A program made the position numbers and the translations under genes. The notes under the pieces were generated by a model, which was not told the origin of the DNA, made no database searches, and saw only the letters and a program-made list of their open reading frames with translations. Positions 23,383 through 34,800 of a stretch of 64,000 nt of DNA are shown here, piece after piece. The DNA comes from Cyclospora cayetanensis (Eukaryota; Apicomplexa; Conoidasida; Eucoccidiorida; Eimeriidae): assembly GCF_002999335.1 (NCBI RefSeq), contig NW_020312059.1, positions 186,001-250,000 on the forward strand. Direction: 5' to 3'. Positions within the stretch are counted from its first letter, which is position 1, and every line of letters starts with the position of its first letter.

Positions 23383-26300
23383 ATGGCCTGTAGTATAAGG
23401 GAAGCGGATGCAAAATGTCTGTTGTGGTACGGGCGTAGTTACGATGGGTGGCACTCGGAGAGCAATCCTTCCTCAAGTACCCCACAGGAACTGCCGGGAA
23501 TATACACTGGGGAATGTGTGCTGGTCACTCCTAGTACAGCGCTGGACCAACTGCCTCTCTCCTGTCCCTGGTTACTTGAGGGTCCCCTCGTTGCGAAGCC
23601 AGACGTGCTGCTAAAGAGGCGGGGTAAGCTGGGGCTGGTTTTGGTCGGTGCCAGCTGGGAGAAGGTGAAGGCTCATTTGGAGGAATACCTGAACACTAGT
23701 TTTACATGTGGGGAGGTCAAGGGTCGTCTGTCTCATTTCATAGTGGAGCCCTGCTTTTCTCATGAGCAACAAAATGAGTTTTACGTGGCCATTAGGACAA
23801 AGGCTGACGGAGATGAAATCCTTTTCAGCAGCAGAGGGGGTATCGAGGTAGGAGATGTGGAGGAGACAGCAGAGCGACTCTTGGTGCCGGTTGGGCAGAA
23901 GGAGGATGAGATAGAAGAGCACGTTTTGCAGACCCTCGTATCCGGGGTCGCCGACACTAAGGCGAAAACGCTGTTACCTTTGTTCCTGAGATGCTTGTAC
24001 ACCAGGTTCTGCGCATTGCATCTAGCCTTTCTGGAGATAAATCCCTTCTCTTTTGATTCGGAGAAGGACAAGTTCAGGCTACTAGATGCAGCAGCAAAAA
24101 TAGACAGGACCGCAGACTTTCTGTGCCAGGAAGCCTGGAAGGGTCTCGACCTTCCCAACCCTTTTGGAAGAGAGCTGACACCGGAAGAGCTGTATATTAG
24201 GTGAGCTCTTAAGGCCTATAGGGACTGGCACAGCGTATGACTAATTTTGATCGTCCAATGAACGACTTTGCCATCATTGAGTGTTCACGTCCCCTTTCTA
24301 GCTTGACTTCTCATTGCATACATGTCTGTTTGATGCGTATGCTCGTCGGTCTGTTGTTCCCGCTGCCTGCACACTATCTGTTGCTTTGTGCGCGCGTGCA
24401 CACCCGCTGGCTTCTTGATCCGATTTGTCTCTGCCCTCTCAAGGGGTTGCCAGTTCCTGTGCCTGTCTTGACTTTGTACTTCTGTCTTGATTTTGTACTT
24501 CTCCTGTCTCAGGGAGCTTGACCAGAAAACCGGGGCTTCTCTGAAGCTCACGGTGTTGAATCCAAAGGGCCGCATTTGGACGATGATTGCGGGGGGAGGT
24601 GCCTCTGTGGTGTATGCGGACACCATATGTGACCTAGGCTTTGCTCACGAGCTCTGCAACTACGGAGAGTATTCAGGAGCCCCTAGCGAGGTGACCACGT
24701 ATGAGTATGCTCGCACCATCCTCTCCTTAGTCACAGCTCCAGGTACTTACAGAGAAGAGGGCAAGGTGCTGCTTATTGGGGGAGGTATAGCAAACTTTAC
24801 ATCGGTTGCCGACACCTTCAAGGGTATCATTAGGGCCCTTAAGATGTATGCTTCAAAGCTGCTAGCATTCAATGTTTCCATCTACGTGAGGAGAGGCGGT
24901 CCTAACTATCAAGACGGCTTGAAGCTAATGAGGGAAGTAGGCGTCGAGCTGGGCCTGAAGATGAAAGTTTTTGGACCCGAAACATACATCACGGCTATCA
25001 TACCCTTCGCTTTGAGGGGGGGACATGAGCAGGCAAAGACGGAGGAGATATCTAAACAGTGCGGGTGGGATCATGGAGATGCCGGGATGCCTGCGGAGGA
25101 ATGCAGTCAAAACGGCTCCATGGCGAACGGCCACGGAACGCTGCAAAGGGTAAAAACGTGGAAAGAAGTGTCAATGGCAGAGGTCGATTCAAATCCTGTC
25201 TTCGATAAGTGTGTAGAGCGCCTGAACCTTCTTCGCTCTGAGCATCACGCGGAAGATTCTGCGATCAGCAGCAAAACGGCTCTGTTTTCTGGGTCCACCC
25301 ACTGTATCGTCTGGGGATTGCAGACCCGCGCTGTGCAAGAAATGTTGGATTTCGATCATGTGTGCGGCCGGACAACGCCTTCTGTCTCGGCGATTGTTTA
25401 TGAATTCTCCGTTTCCCACATGCGACCCTTCTACTTTGGAACCGAAGAAATTTTCATTCCCGTATGCCAGACGTTGGCGGAGGCCGTGAGCAAGTCGCCC
25501 CAGGTGTCAGTGCTCATCAACTTTGCCTCTATGCGATCCGCGGCTTCCGTATGCCGGCAGGCGCTGCAGCATTCGTGCTTCAAGACCATAGCAGTAATTG
25601 CTGAGGGTGTGCCAGAGAGAGTGGCCAGGGAGCTTGGGAAAGAGGCCAGAGTTAAGGGGGTTTGTCTTATTGGCCCTGCTACTGTGGGCGGCATGAAGCC
25701 TGGGGCCTTTCGCATTGGAAATACCGGAGGGTCCCTCGAAAACATCATGAACGCCAAGCTGTACCGGCCAGGCTCTGTTGGGTTTGTGACAAAGTCCGGA
25801 GGTATGTTGAACGAGCTCAACAATATCTTGTCGGTCGTAACGAATGGGGCATGCGAGGCTATTGCAATTGGTGGGGACCGCTTTCCGGGGACCTCGATGT
25901 TGCAGCATTTGCTGCGGTTTGAGCAAGATCCCGAAGTTAAGATGTTGATGATGCTGGGTGAGGTGGGTGGGTCGGTAGAGTACGAGGTGGCCGCTGCCCT
26001 CAAAGACAGGAGGATCAGGAAGCCTCTTGTTGCTTGGTGCGTCGGTACGTGCGCCCCCATGCTCAGCACGGAGGTTGCCTTTGGTCACGCGGGGGCGTGG
26101 GCAGGGAGCTGCAGCGAGCATGCAGCAGCAAAGAACGAAGCCCTTAGAGCAGCAGGTGCGTTTGTGCCGACGTCCTTTCAAACATTCGGGCTGACTGTAA
26201 AGAGCGTCTACACCCGATTGGTGGAACAGGGGATGATTACTCCTCAGAAAGAAGCGCCTGTTCCCCGGGTTCCACTGGATTATGCGTGGGCGAAAAAGCT

Positions 26301-27117
26301 TGGCCTGGTCAGGAAGCCTAAGGGCTTTGTCTCAACAATTTCAGATGACAGAGGGGAGGAGCTGCTCTACGCTGGCTGGCCAATAAGCAAGGTGATGCAA
26401 GAGGACATGGGCGTTGGTGGTGTGCTGTCTCTGCTGTGGTTCAAACGCCCCCTTGCCCCCTACTGTTACCGATATTTAGAGACAGTACTGATGCTGACGG
26501 CCGACCACGGTCCAGCTGTCTGCGGAGCCCACAACGTGATTGTCACTGCCAGAGCTGGCAAAGACCTTATAAGTTCTCTCATATCAGGTTTGTGCACCAT
26601 TGGAGACAGATTCGGAGGGGCGTGTGACAAGGCGGCCCAGCAATTCCTCTCCGCATACACGCGGGGTCAGACCCCGGAGGAGTTTGTAAGGGACACAAAA
26701 GCGCAGAACAAGTTGATCATGGGCATCGGCCACAGAGTGAAGTCCGTGCACAATCCAGACAAGAGGGTGGAATTGCTGAAAGCATTTTGCCTGAAGCACT
26801 TCAGGGAAACCCCGCTGATTAATTACGCACTGCAGGTTGAAAAGGTGACAACGAAGAAAAAGGATACACTGATCCTGAATGTGGATGGGCTGATTGGGGT
26901 ATCTATGTGCGACCTGCTGCTACACTGCGGCTTCTTTAGCGAGGGAGAGGCCAAGGACTACATAGATAATGGGTGCATAAACGGACTTTTTGTGCTTGGA
27001 AGAAGTATTGGTTTCATCGGCCATTTCCTGGACCAAAAGAGGCTTAAACAAGGACTGTACAGGCATGACGTGGACGATATCGCTTATGTGCTCCCTGGAT
27101 ATGGGGGCCAACATTGA
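23383..27117 (+). CDS. ACLY: ATP-citrate lyase (ATP citrate synthase)
   Basis: Cleaves cytosolic citrate with CoA and ATP to acetyl-CoA, oxaloacetate, ADP and phosphate, supplying acetyl-CoA for lipid elongation and protein/histone acetylation. Two exons, 23383-24200 and 24513-27117; the junction restores YIRELDQ, equivalent to YIADLDA in human ACLY. Length 1140 residues against 1101 in human. Seen in order: the ATP-grasp part with [15 protein letters not shown], the citrate-binding part with [19 protein letters not shown] and GEYSGAPSE, the CoA-binding part with [15 protein letters not shown], phosphohistidine loop FGHAGAW (His798), and the citrate-synthase-like end with [22 protein letters not shown] and [15 protein letters not shown]. 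The start was chosen at the ATG that matches the usual N-terminal length; the in-frame TTG 45 bases upstream is not a likely start. An insert of roughly 45-60 residues (about 25020-25200) separates the two halves of the animal-type fused enzyme. No CAG tracts, unlike the neighbouring genes. Confidence 0.96.
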
Positions 27118-28569
27118 GCTGGGAATTCGTTTGTGAAGTAGTGTTCCTTGAGCACATGTTACGGCCATGGGAGAATGGCATTCGCGACACAAAAGTTTCA
27201 GTGCTCGTTGTTGTGAGATGCGGAGAATAATCTTCCGTATGCGGATATTTGGGTGCATCAAGCGAAACGAGCAACGGATAGCAGCTGTGTAGTTGCAGCA
27301 GTGATGATTCACGCAAACAACTTACCCTCAATGCCTGAAAGCTAGACCCAAATCCCCTACTGTCCAACACTGCACTCTCTATGGCCCACTAGATTTTTGC
27401 ATCAAGTTTTGTCTGCGCTGTTTGGGGTTTGGGTATTTTGTACCTGCGGTGCTGTGGACTTCTTCCTGTGTGGCCGTGCAGTACGCCCGGGGACAGGTTT
27501 TTTTCTAGGTAGGACTGCCGGCATTCTGCGCAAAGTTGCGCAACTGCGTTTCCAGCAATCGAACTCCAAAATAACAACGCTGTTTATGTGGGAACTAGAG
27601 GAAGAAGCAGTACAAGGGTATGGTGAGAGTTCGCTTGTGCCTGTACGCATGATTCCTACGTATGCCGTTTCGCATTGCGGCGCGATATAATCTCTGAATC
27701 CGGAGCCGCGACAACATGATATTTTACCGCAATTGTAAATTCGAATAGAGAACTCTAGGTGGCTGGTGCTATAGCGCTTCGATGTCACCACCATTAGGAA
27801 CCAGTGCTTTTCTATAGCATTGCCTTGGAGAGTCTCTATGCTTGGCTGGAAGGGCTAATAGGCTGTTGTTGCCCTTACATATTGTGTCCGTTAAAAGCCA
27901 GATGCAGATAGCCGCCACTATATACTGATGGTTTTTGGTAAACGAGGGACGAGCGGCAGTGTTCTCGTGAGTTTTATTGAGCTGTGGAAGCCCTGGCCCC
28001 CCCGCCTCCCCCAGGCCGAGAGCGCTAACCGAATAGAGACGTGATGCATATGGAGGCAAAAAGCTGCTATGACGGCATTTGTGATTCATGTTCGTGCAAG
28101 AATCAGCGATACATAGGTAGCGAGAAGCGCTACTTGTCGCCCCCGTGCAATGTTAGTTTCCTACACCCCTGGTCAGACCTCCCTCTAGGCACCCTAGCGA
28201 CTGTTTGTGTCAAGTATCGGGGTGCTCATTTCCCGTTTCCTGATGAAACCTTCCATTCCTCTATGGTTTTTGCATCATGCATGATGGTGCTCTTTCCAGC
28301 TAGCGTTATTGGGTAGGAACCTGTGGAGGTCTTCATAGTACGCCTGCCCTCTATGTCGCGTGGCGGATAGTGACCCACCAGGTAGCTCCCTGATCACTCA
28401 TTGATGCGTCTTGGCAGATTAGATGTGAAATAGTTATGGACCAGCTGGTCTTGTTATATTGCAGAGCATGTACCCGTTGTATCACCAAGGAAGACAGCTG
28501 GAAGTCTCAGCAAGTTGATAGCAAGAGTGTCTGTCTTGCAACCACAGCTGTAAGGAGCAATCCGTGGAG
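27118..28569. other. Intergenic
   Basis: No gene is supported here. Short frames at 27397-27690 (+) and 27402-27794 (-) overlap each other on opposite strands and show no motif. A weak similarity to the terminal block of the LTR-like family may exist near 28165-28215 but is too short to call. Confidence 0.4.
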
Positions 28570-29727
28570 ATGACTGTACACCATGAGCATCTCGAAAGCC
28601 CTTCAAAGCTGTCGAAAGATGGGAAATTAAGCGAAGTTTGCTCGTTCCCCTTGCTGTGGCGCGTGGTGGTGCCTTCGGTCTGCGTTGCCCTGGTGGCCGT
28701 TGCAAGGACCATTGCTCTTAGCAAAGTGCAGGTTTCTAACGACCCGAAGCGCTCGGAGTTTGCACACATCAACTCTCAGAGCTATCGTACTGATGATTTA
28801 AGATTATTACTAAAGGAGCTGGAACACACCTGGGCGGATTCTTCTGAGGGTGTAAGAGCAAGCTTCACCGAGTATTACATGCCTCATTTTTGGGATACTC
28901 TGTCATCAGATGACCCTATCTCTGTCTTTAGACGAGACGTGAACGAATTACTGGGCGTCAAGGAGCCCAGTGAGACTGCTTTTCATAGGGGTACGGCACG
29001 ATACAAGCTGCGTTGGCAGTTTGCCATTGCTGTTGTGCGGGCAGCCACAGTCCGTTTGCTTTGCCTCAAGGAAATTCAGGCATTTGTGCAGAAGAGGGGC
29101 CTCAAGTCAGCGCAGCTGGCACTACTGGTGCGCAGTATGCCTTCTGAAAGCCTGCTTCTGAAAAAAAACGATCTTGTGAGTTTCCAGCAGTTCATGTGGA
29201 TGCTGAGAGGAGATGGACCGTTTCGTTCTGCTTCCACATACAACCAGCAAGCAGGAGTCCCTTTGGACCTGGTGATACAGCTGGTGAATGGGATCTTGTT
29301 TGCTGAAATGCAGCTTCAGCACTCCCAGCGGGTCCATGCATGCTACAAGCAGTTTCTTGCTGCTGCAAAATGCACAATGCCCTGGGGTAACATGATGAAT
29401 GCAATGCAGGTAACAGAGAATTTGCCAATGATCCATAACGGGAAGAAAATGATAATTCCCGCTGCCTATTTCTGTGCGTTACTCGGAAGCCTTGGAAAGC
29501 TGAGGAGAGATGCGGTGCCACCTCCAGAGACGATCGCATCTTGGGCGAATGACTGGAGCATCCGAGGAGTTCTTAGTCTGCTTTACGTCTTGGATGAAGA
29601 CACCTGCTTTGTTAAATCTAAGTATCGCTGGATCAAATCTGTTTTTCTTAATAGGTGGCTAGCGCAAAAGCTGACCCCACCACCTACCAGTCACGACTTG
29701 TTTGCATTGGGGGTGGCATTGCTATAA
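28570..29727 (+). CDS. Hypothetical single-exon protein with an N-terminal membrane segment
   Basis: Not recognised. The frame gives 385 residues starting at the ATG at 28570 (an in-frame GTG lies 6 bases upstream and is not credible). Residues about 27-47 (FPLLWRVVVPSVCVALVAVA) form one hydrophobic segment, which could be a signal anchor. The rest is a mixed, folded-looking sequence rich in helices, with Cys scattered and no homopolymer runs. Even composition over nearly 1.2 kb without a stop, and the absence of good splice signals inside, favour a real intronless gene. There is no catalytic motif or known repeat that I can name. It could be a coccidian-specific membrane-anchored protein, but location and role are unknown. 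Confidence 0.65.
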   Translation: MTVHHEHLESPSKLSKDGKLSEVCSFPLLWRVVVPSVCVALVAVARTIALSKVQVSNDPKRSEFAHINSQSYRTDDLRLLLKELEHTWADSSEGVRASFTEYYMPHFWDTLSSDDPISVFRRDVNELLGVKEPSETAFHRGTARYKLRWQFAIAVVRAATVRLLCLKEIQAFVQKRGLKSAQLALLVRSMPSESLLLKKNDLVSFQQFMWMLRGDGPFRSASTYNQQAGVPLDLVIQLVNGILFAEMQLQHSQRVHACYKQFLAAAKCTMPWGNMMNAMQVTENLPMIHNGKKMIIPAAYFCALLGSLGKLRRDAVPPPETIASWANDWSIRGVLSLLYVLDEDTCFVKSKYRWIKSVFLNRWLAQKLTPPPTSHDLFALGVALL

Positions 29728-31834
29728 TTACCGGTGAATCGCGAAGATAGACTTTTGCAGCAGATGCAGCAGAAAAAGACAAGAAAAATGCAAATCCAGT
29801 CCATCTATATATGTCCTCCCTACATGGACAGAAGCCAAAGGGCACGCAGTATGCCTTTTCCTCCTATTACGTTGGGATCATATCCCTTTGCCTCTCACCA
29901 CGTATATCTCTACGTTTTGTTAGAGTGCATAAGCACAGGAGTAAGGCTCTTTACATGGAAGATGCGTCGGCTACCAAACCATTTCTGGCAGGTGTCTGTC
30001 TGCCACGTCGAAGTTCGAGAGACAACTGGGTTTGGAGGCCCCACAGTCTCTTCAAAGATGCAGCAGCGGTAAAACACACCATGGCTTGCCTAAGCATCAG
30101 CAGCAAGCGTATCTCCAATAGGCTATTTGTTGTTTGCGCTGCCTCTAGCTATCCTACTAGCTTCTTCGCTGCCTTCGCAACGTCAAACGGACTGGGTAGT
30201 ACACGCAGACACCTGATAAAAAGCATATGCATGAATTGTATGTATATGTACTTGATCGACGTTTGCTTGCCTTCATAGCTTTTTGGTGATCCACTTAGCT
30301 GCAGTGTGTGTGCCCGTTTTGCTGACGGGTTCCTGGGCTCGACTATTAGTTTTGTTCTTTTACCACAGGCACCTTGTGCTTGTAATTGTTCAGAGCACAT
30401 TCATCTTTGCTGATTGCTGTTGTTTCTCTGTTTGATCTGTTCGCTCTGTAAAGGTATTTTTATTTTTTTAATGGCATTAGGATGAGCATGAAGAGACGAG
30501 ATGCGGGACGGGCAAATATCGGTTTGCGAAAGATCGCTTTGCGTTGCGCTTGGAGGGAAGCCTGTCGTATTTTTCGTTATTCGCGTTTTCTTACTCTTTC
30601 CTTCTCCCCTTTCTTTCCAAGGCCTTTATTTAGTTTACTGGGACAGTTGCTTCACTTCTTCAGATGGGTGGAACAATCGGGCCCTCGATGTAGGGAAGGA
30701 ATGCCCAAGGACACAATATTAAGGGCCACGCCTAAATATTGCTGCCTTTTGACGCAAAATATCAGCATTTCTCTTGTTGGATTCTTTATGTGGCCTTAGC
30801 AAATCAAATGTGGCCTGAAAAGGGAAATGCCTGCCAGTCCGCTGTTGCGTGCAAAAGGCTTTTTTCTTGCTCAATATGAGAAGCATTCATTGCCCCCTTT
30901 AACGCGGGAGAAGCCATTTTCACGACAGACAGGAAATGAAGGGGTGACCTTGGGGCTGCCTGTACAGCTATGCCTTTGCGGAAATTGAAGGGACGTGCGA
31001 CTATACGGACAATGCATCTGTACATACATGTATGATTTGGGGTCATTGTTTCTTTTTGAGGCTCCGCAGAGATGCAGACACACTAGACTGTAAAAGCTTG
31101 ATACGGTTAGGACACACATTCCTTCGTCTAACAAAAGCTGCTGCGCCTACTACCAGAGCAACGTGCAGACGTCTAGACACGAAGCAAACAAAAGCAACGG
31201 CACCATTATTGGCACGTCAGGTAAAACCCGAATACACTTCGAAGGCAAATAAATTAGGCAGCAACATTGTCCACTTAAACTGGTTGATGCCTTTGTTGCT
31301 CGACGAACTGGGGGCACGTTGGCTATCCTTGTGCCACACGCTGTTTATTTTCTAGCTCGACAAACGTATACAAGTAGTACGGAGACAATGCACCTTCAGA
31401 AAGATGGCTAAGAAAAGCAGCACTGATTTTCCTGCTGTTTCTGACTGCCTCGGTTTGTGCGCCGGTCCGGGCTGCTGCTGCATCCGCGTTTTACTGCCAA
31501 CAGGCAATGGAGTGAGACGGAGCACACTCTCCAGTCTGTAAGGACTGCATTCAATGCACACACTTGCGGTGTGCATGCAATGTATGCATTTCAGGCGTGC
31601 AGGAGTGTGTTTCACCCATGCCTTTACTGAACGCTTGCACGGATGTCATCTGCAGGCGCCCGTCAGAGGTTCGTGGGGTGCATGCATGCAGCTGTAAGAA
31701 TGTGACCCAACCCACTGGAGCACTTTTCTACCCAGTTTTGGATGTGGCTATAAAACCACGGTGTGTGCGCGTCTACGCATAATGTGCATGTGTGCATGCA
31801 CGAAGCTCTACGAATAGGGGTCTCCTCATGTCCG
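29728..31834. other. Intergenic
   Basis: No gene is supported here. The hypothetical gene on the left and the BRWD-like gene on the right converge, so both 3' ends lie here. The frames at 29811-30278 and 30482-30799 (+) have no recognisable motif. Two TGCATGCA octamers occur at 31679-31686 and 31793-31800. Confidence 0.4.
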
Positions 31835-34800
31835 TTAGTACATAGTTCGGGATTGCCGGCTTCGTTTTCCCCCGCGTCTTTCCTTCCGCTGGGATACAGC
31901 GGGTGCCGCTGCACCTGCCACTGAAACCGTAGCCCCCTCAGCAGCAACAAGTCCCTCCGAGTCCTCTTCCTGTGAAGAGCCCGTCATGTATACCTGTGAA
32001 GGTGTGCCACCAACATGAACAGGCTGCTCGCTACGAGCCTCGGCACCTGGTGCTCCCTCCCCCCCATCCACCTGCTGCTGCTGCTGTTGCTGCTGCTTGT
32101 GTCTCGCTTGTTCTTCTTCAAAGGTCCTAAGACTTAATTCCATTGCGCGTTGAAGCTCGTCCCACTCTTCTTGGGGGCTCCCCTGCCCTCTGTCCCCATC
32201 GTTTTCCCCCAGCAGTTGATGCTGCTGAGAATTCCTGCCTCCAGAGCGCCTGCTTCCGCTATGTCCCCGAATCCTAGGCCCTGCCCCGCAGCCTTGTCTT
32301 CTTGGGACCGCATGCTGACTTGAACGCTGCGTGGCTACAGTAGAGGGCCTTTCCAGCGACATAGCATTGCTACTCTCGGGGCTGCTGACAGTGCCGCCAG
32401 CCGCGTGAGTAACGCTTTCTTCCTGATGTTGCTGCAATTCGTGCCTCTTCTCCGACGGTTCCCGCTGTGAAGACGAGCAGCGGAGGCGTTTACTCCTCAA
32501 AGGGGCCGCATCACCCTCCGCAGGCGGCAGCGAAAAACTCTCAGCAGCCGCCATGGGACTACAATCGTCATCCCCATGGATCCTGCACGAGCGAGGTCTC
32601 AAGATGCCAGTCTGCTCTTCTAAACCATCGTACGAGACAGCGACAGCTACGGGCCACTCCTGGTTGTGTTGCTGTAGTGGCGGCAGGAGCGTCTGGCTCT
32701 GCTGTCGCTGGTGCAGCAATGCCTCCTCGGGGGAACTCGCCTTGACAGACGGGGCAGAAGGGTCTACAGATTGCGAAGATACCGAAGAAACCCTTTCTTT
32801 AGAGTCCAGCGGAGGACTCCTCCCTAAACCTTCATGTTGCGGCGGTTCCTGCGCCTCTGCCTGCTGTTGCTGCTGCTGCTGCTGTTGCTGCCCTTCAGCT
32901 CCGAGCCTTCTGGTGCGGCGGGCCCTTTGCAGGTGCATCTCCAGATGAACAAAACGTCTGCTGCTTCTGGTGGTATTCCTCTCAAGATCTGTACTATTAG
33001 CCACCCTGCCGCTCTTCGAATTGCTGGAGGGCCTGCCAGCAGTGTTCGATGCTGGTACTTTTACTGTATCTGTTGCATCCGGAGGCTCTGCAGAGAAGTG
33101 TTTGCTGCTATTTTCTTTAAGCCCTGTGTCCTCTTGTTTCTGCTGGTGTGGCGATTCCAGCTGTTGCTGCTGCTGGTCCTGCAGCCCTTGCGGGTGCTGG
33201 TGTTGCTGCTCCAGCCATGCCTCATGGGCAGCCATGAAGGCAACATTTGCTGCTGCTTGCTGCTCAATAGCTGCGCCTAGGAGACATGTGAGTTTGTACT
33301 GCTCCTTGATATGCTGTTGCAGCTGTTGCTGCTGCACCTCCTGTTGCGGCAGCAACTGCAGCATTGACATGTGTCTTTCCAGTTCGTTGCACAGCACCGA
33401 CAGGGGTTCAGCTGCGTTGAATTTCCGGCAGTTATGGATCACCAGCAGCAGATCGGAATGCAAGGCCGCCTCTCGTCTGTAGTATCCATGCTGTAGCCGT
33501 CTCTGAACGAGCGAGAGAGAAACAGGCAGGGCTATCTCCTTCCAGTAGGCTGACACCCAAGGGGGCTGCTGCGGATGGCGACTGCTGCTGCTGCATGTGT
33601 TGTCTACCCACTCAGGAATATCCTCTATAAACGCCTCGTAAAGCAATGCCTTGTTCTTGCTACTGCTGTCCCTACTAGTTTTCGCTGGTGTTGCCATTAG
33701 CGTGCTTAGCTGCTGCAGAAGAAACGTTTGCCTCTCTCTTGGGAACTCCAACTGTTGCAGCACCTGCTGAAGCTGCAGCTCCTCTGTGCGCTGAGGTCCA
33801 GGTGGAAACTCGACTTCCCAAGGGCTGAGCCACTGAGGAGCTCCTGAGGGTTCAGGGGAACCATCAGAGGAAGCTTCCTCCGATAAGTACTGAATCTCTA
33901 AGGCTTCGAAACCCAGGGAGGCCACGTGCCGCCATGCTACAACATCGCTAGCAGCAACTGAGACAGTCCCGTTATCTCTGCTTCCCCGGCTGCTGTCGCA
34001 GCTGCCGCCGCTCCCGCCACTGATTGCGTCAATGACAAAGTGAGGGTAAACCTCCGACCCCACAACAGCTCGAAGTGCGCTTGCGAGGGCAAGTCTGCGG
34101 GTTTCGGAAGCGCCTGAGGGAAGGGTCCGGCCGGGTTCTACAGCAGAATTCTGCTGCTGCTTGTCTTGCAGCGATTTGTCGGGCTGATGCGGTGGCTGCT
34201 GCAGGCCAGCAGCAGCCAGCAAAGCTCGAGCTGTCTCCTTTGCTTCTGGGACTGGTGCCTTAATACTCCGGACGAATGCAGAATAGTACCTCCCATCCAT
34301 CCACACCTGAATGCGAGGGAAAGAAGAGATGTCCTCCTGTTGTTGTTGCTGCTGTTGCCTTCTGCTGCTGTAAAAGGAACTGCTGCCGTCGTCAGGGAAC
34401 TGTCGTTTGACCCGTCGTCTGGGTGTTCGCCTGGCCCCCTCTTCCACCTCCCGTTGTTGTTGCTCCTGCTTCTGCCTCTCCCTCTCTTGCTCCCTGAGCA
34501 AACGCTCTCTCTGCAGTGTGATTAGCTGCTGCTGCAGCAGCAGCAGTCTGTAAAGTCCCCGCTGCACGTCTAGGAGCAGCACGAGACAGTCGGGGGCCCC
34601 GTTGGGGACTGGACAATAATGCAACGTAAATCTGTCTCCTGCCGCGTGGGGTGGAGACAACACTTCCAGCTCCACAACGGCTGATACCTGCAGCGGCTCG
34701 TCCTCAACGGGGAGGCCTGAAGGCGCACATGCAGACGTCCAGCCACACGTACTAGACATCGAGCAAAACCGCATACTACGGAGAGGCAGTTCCGCTATTT

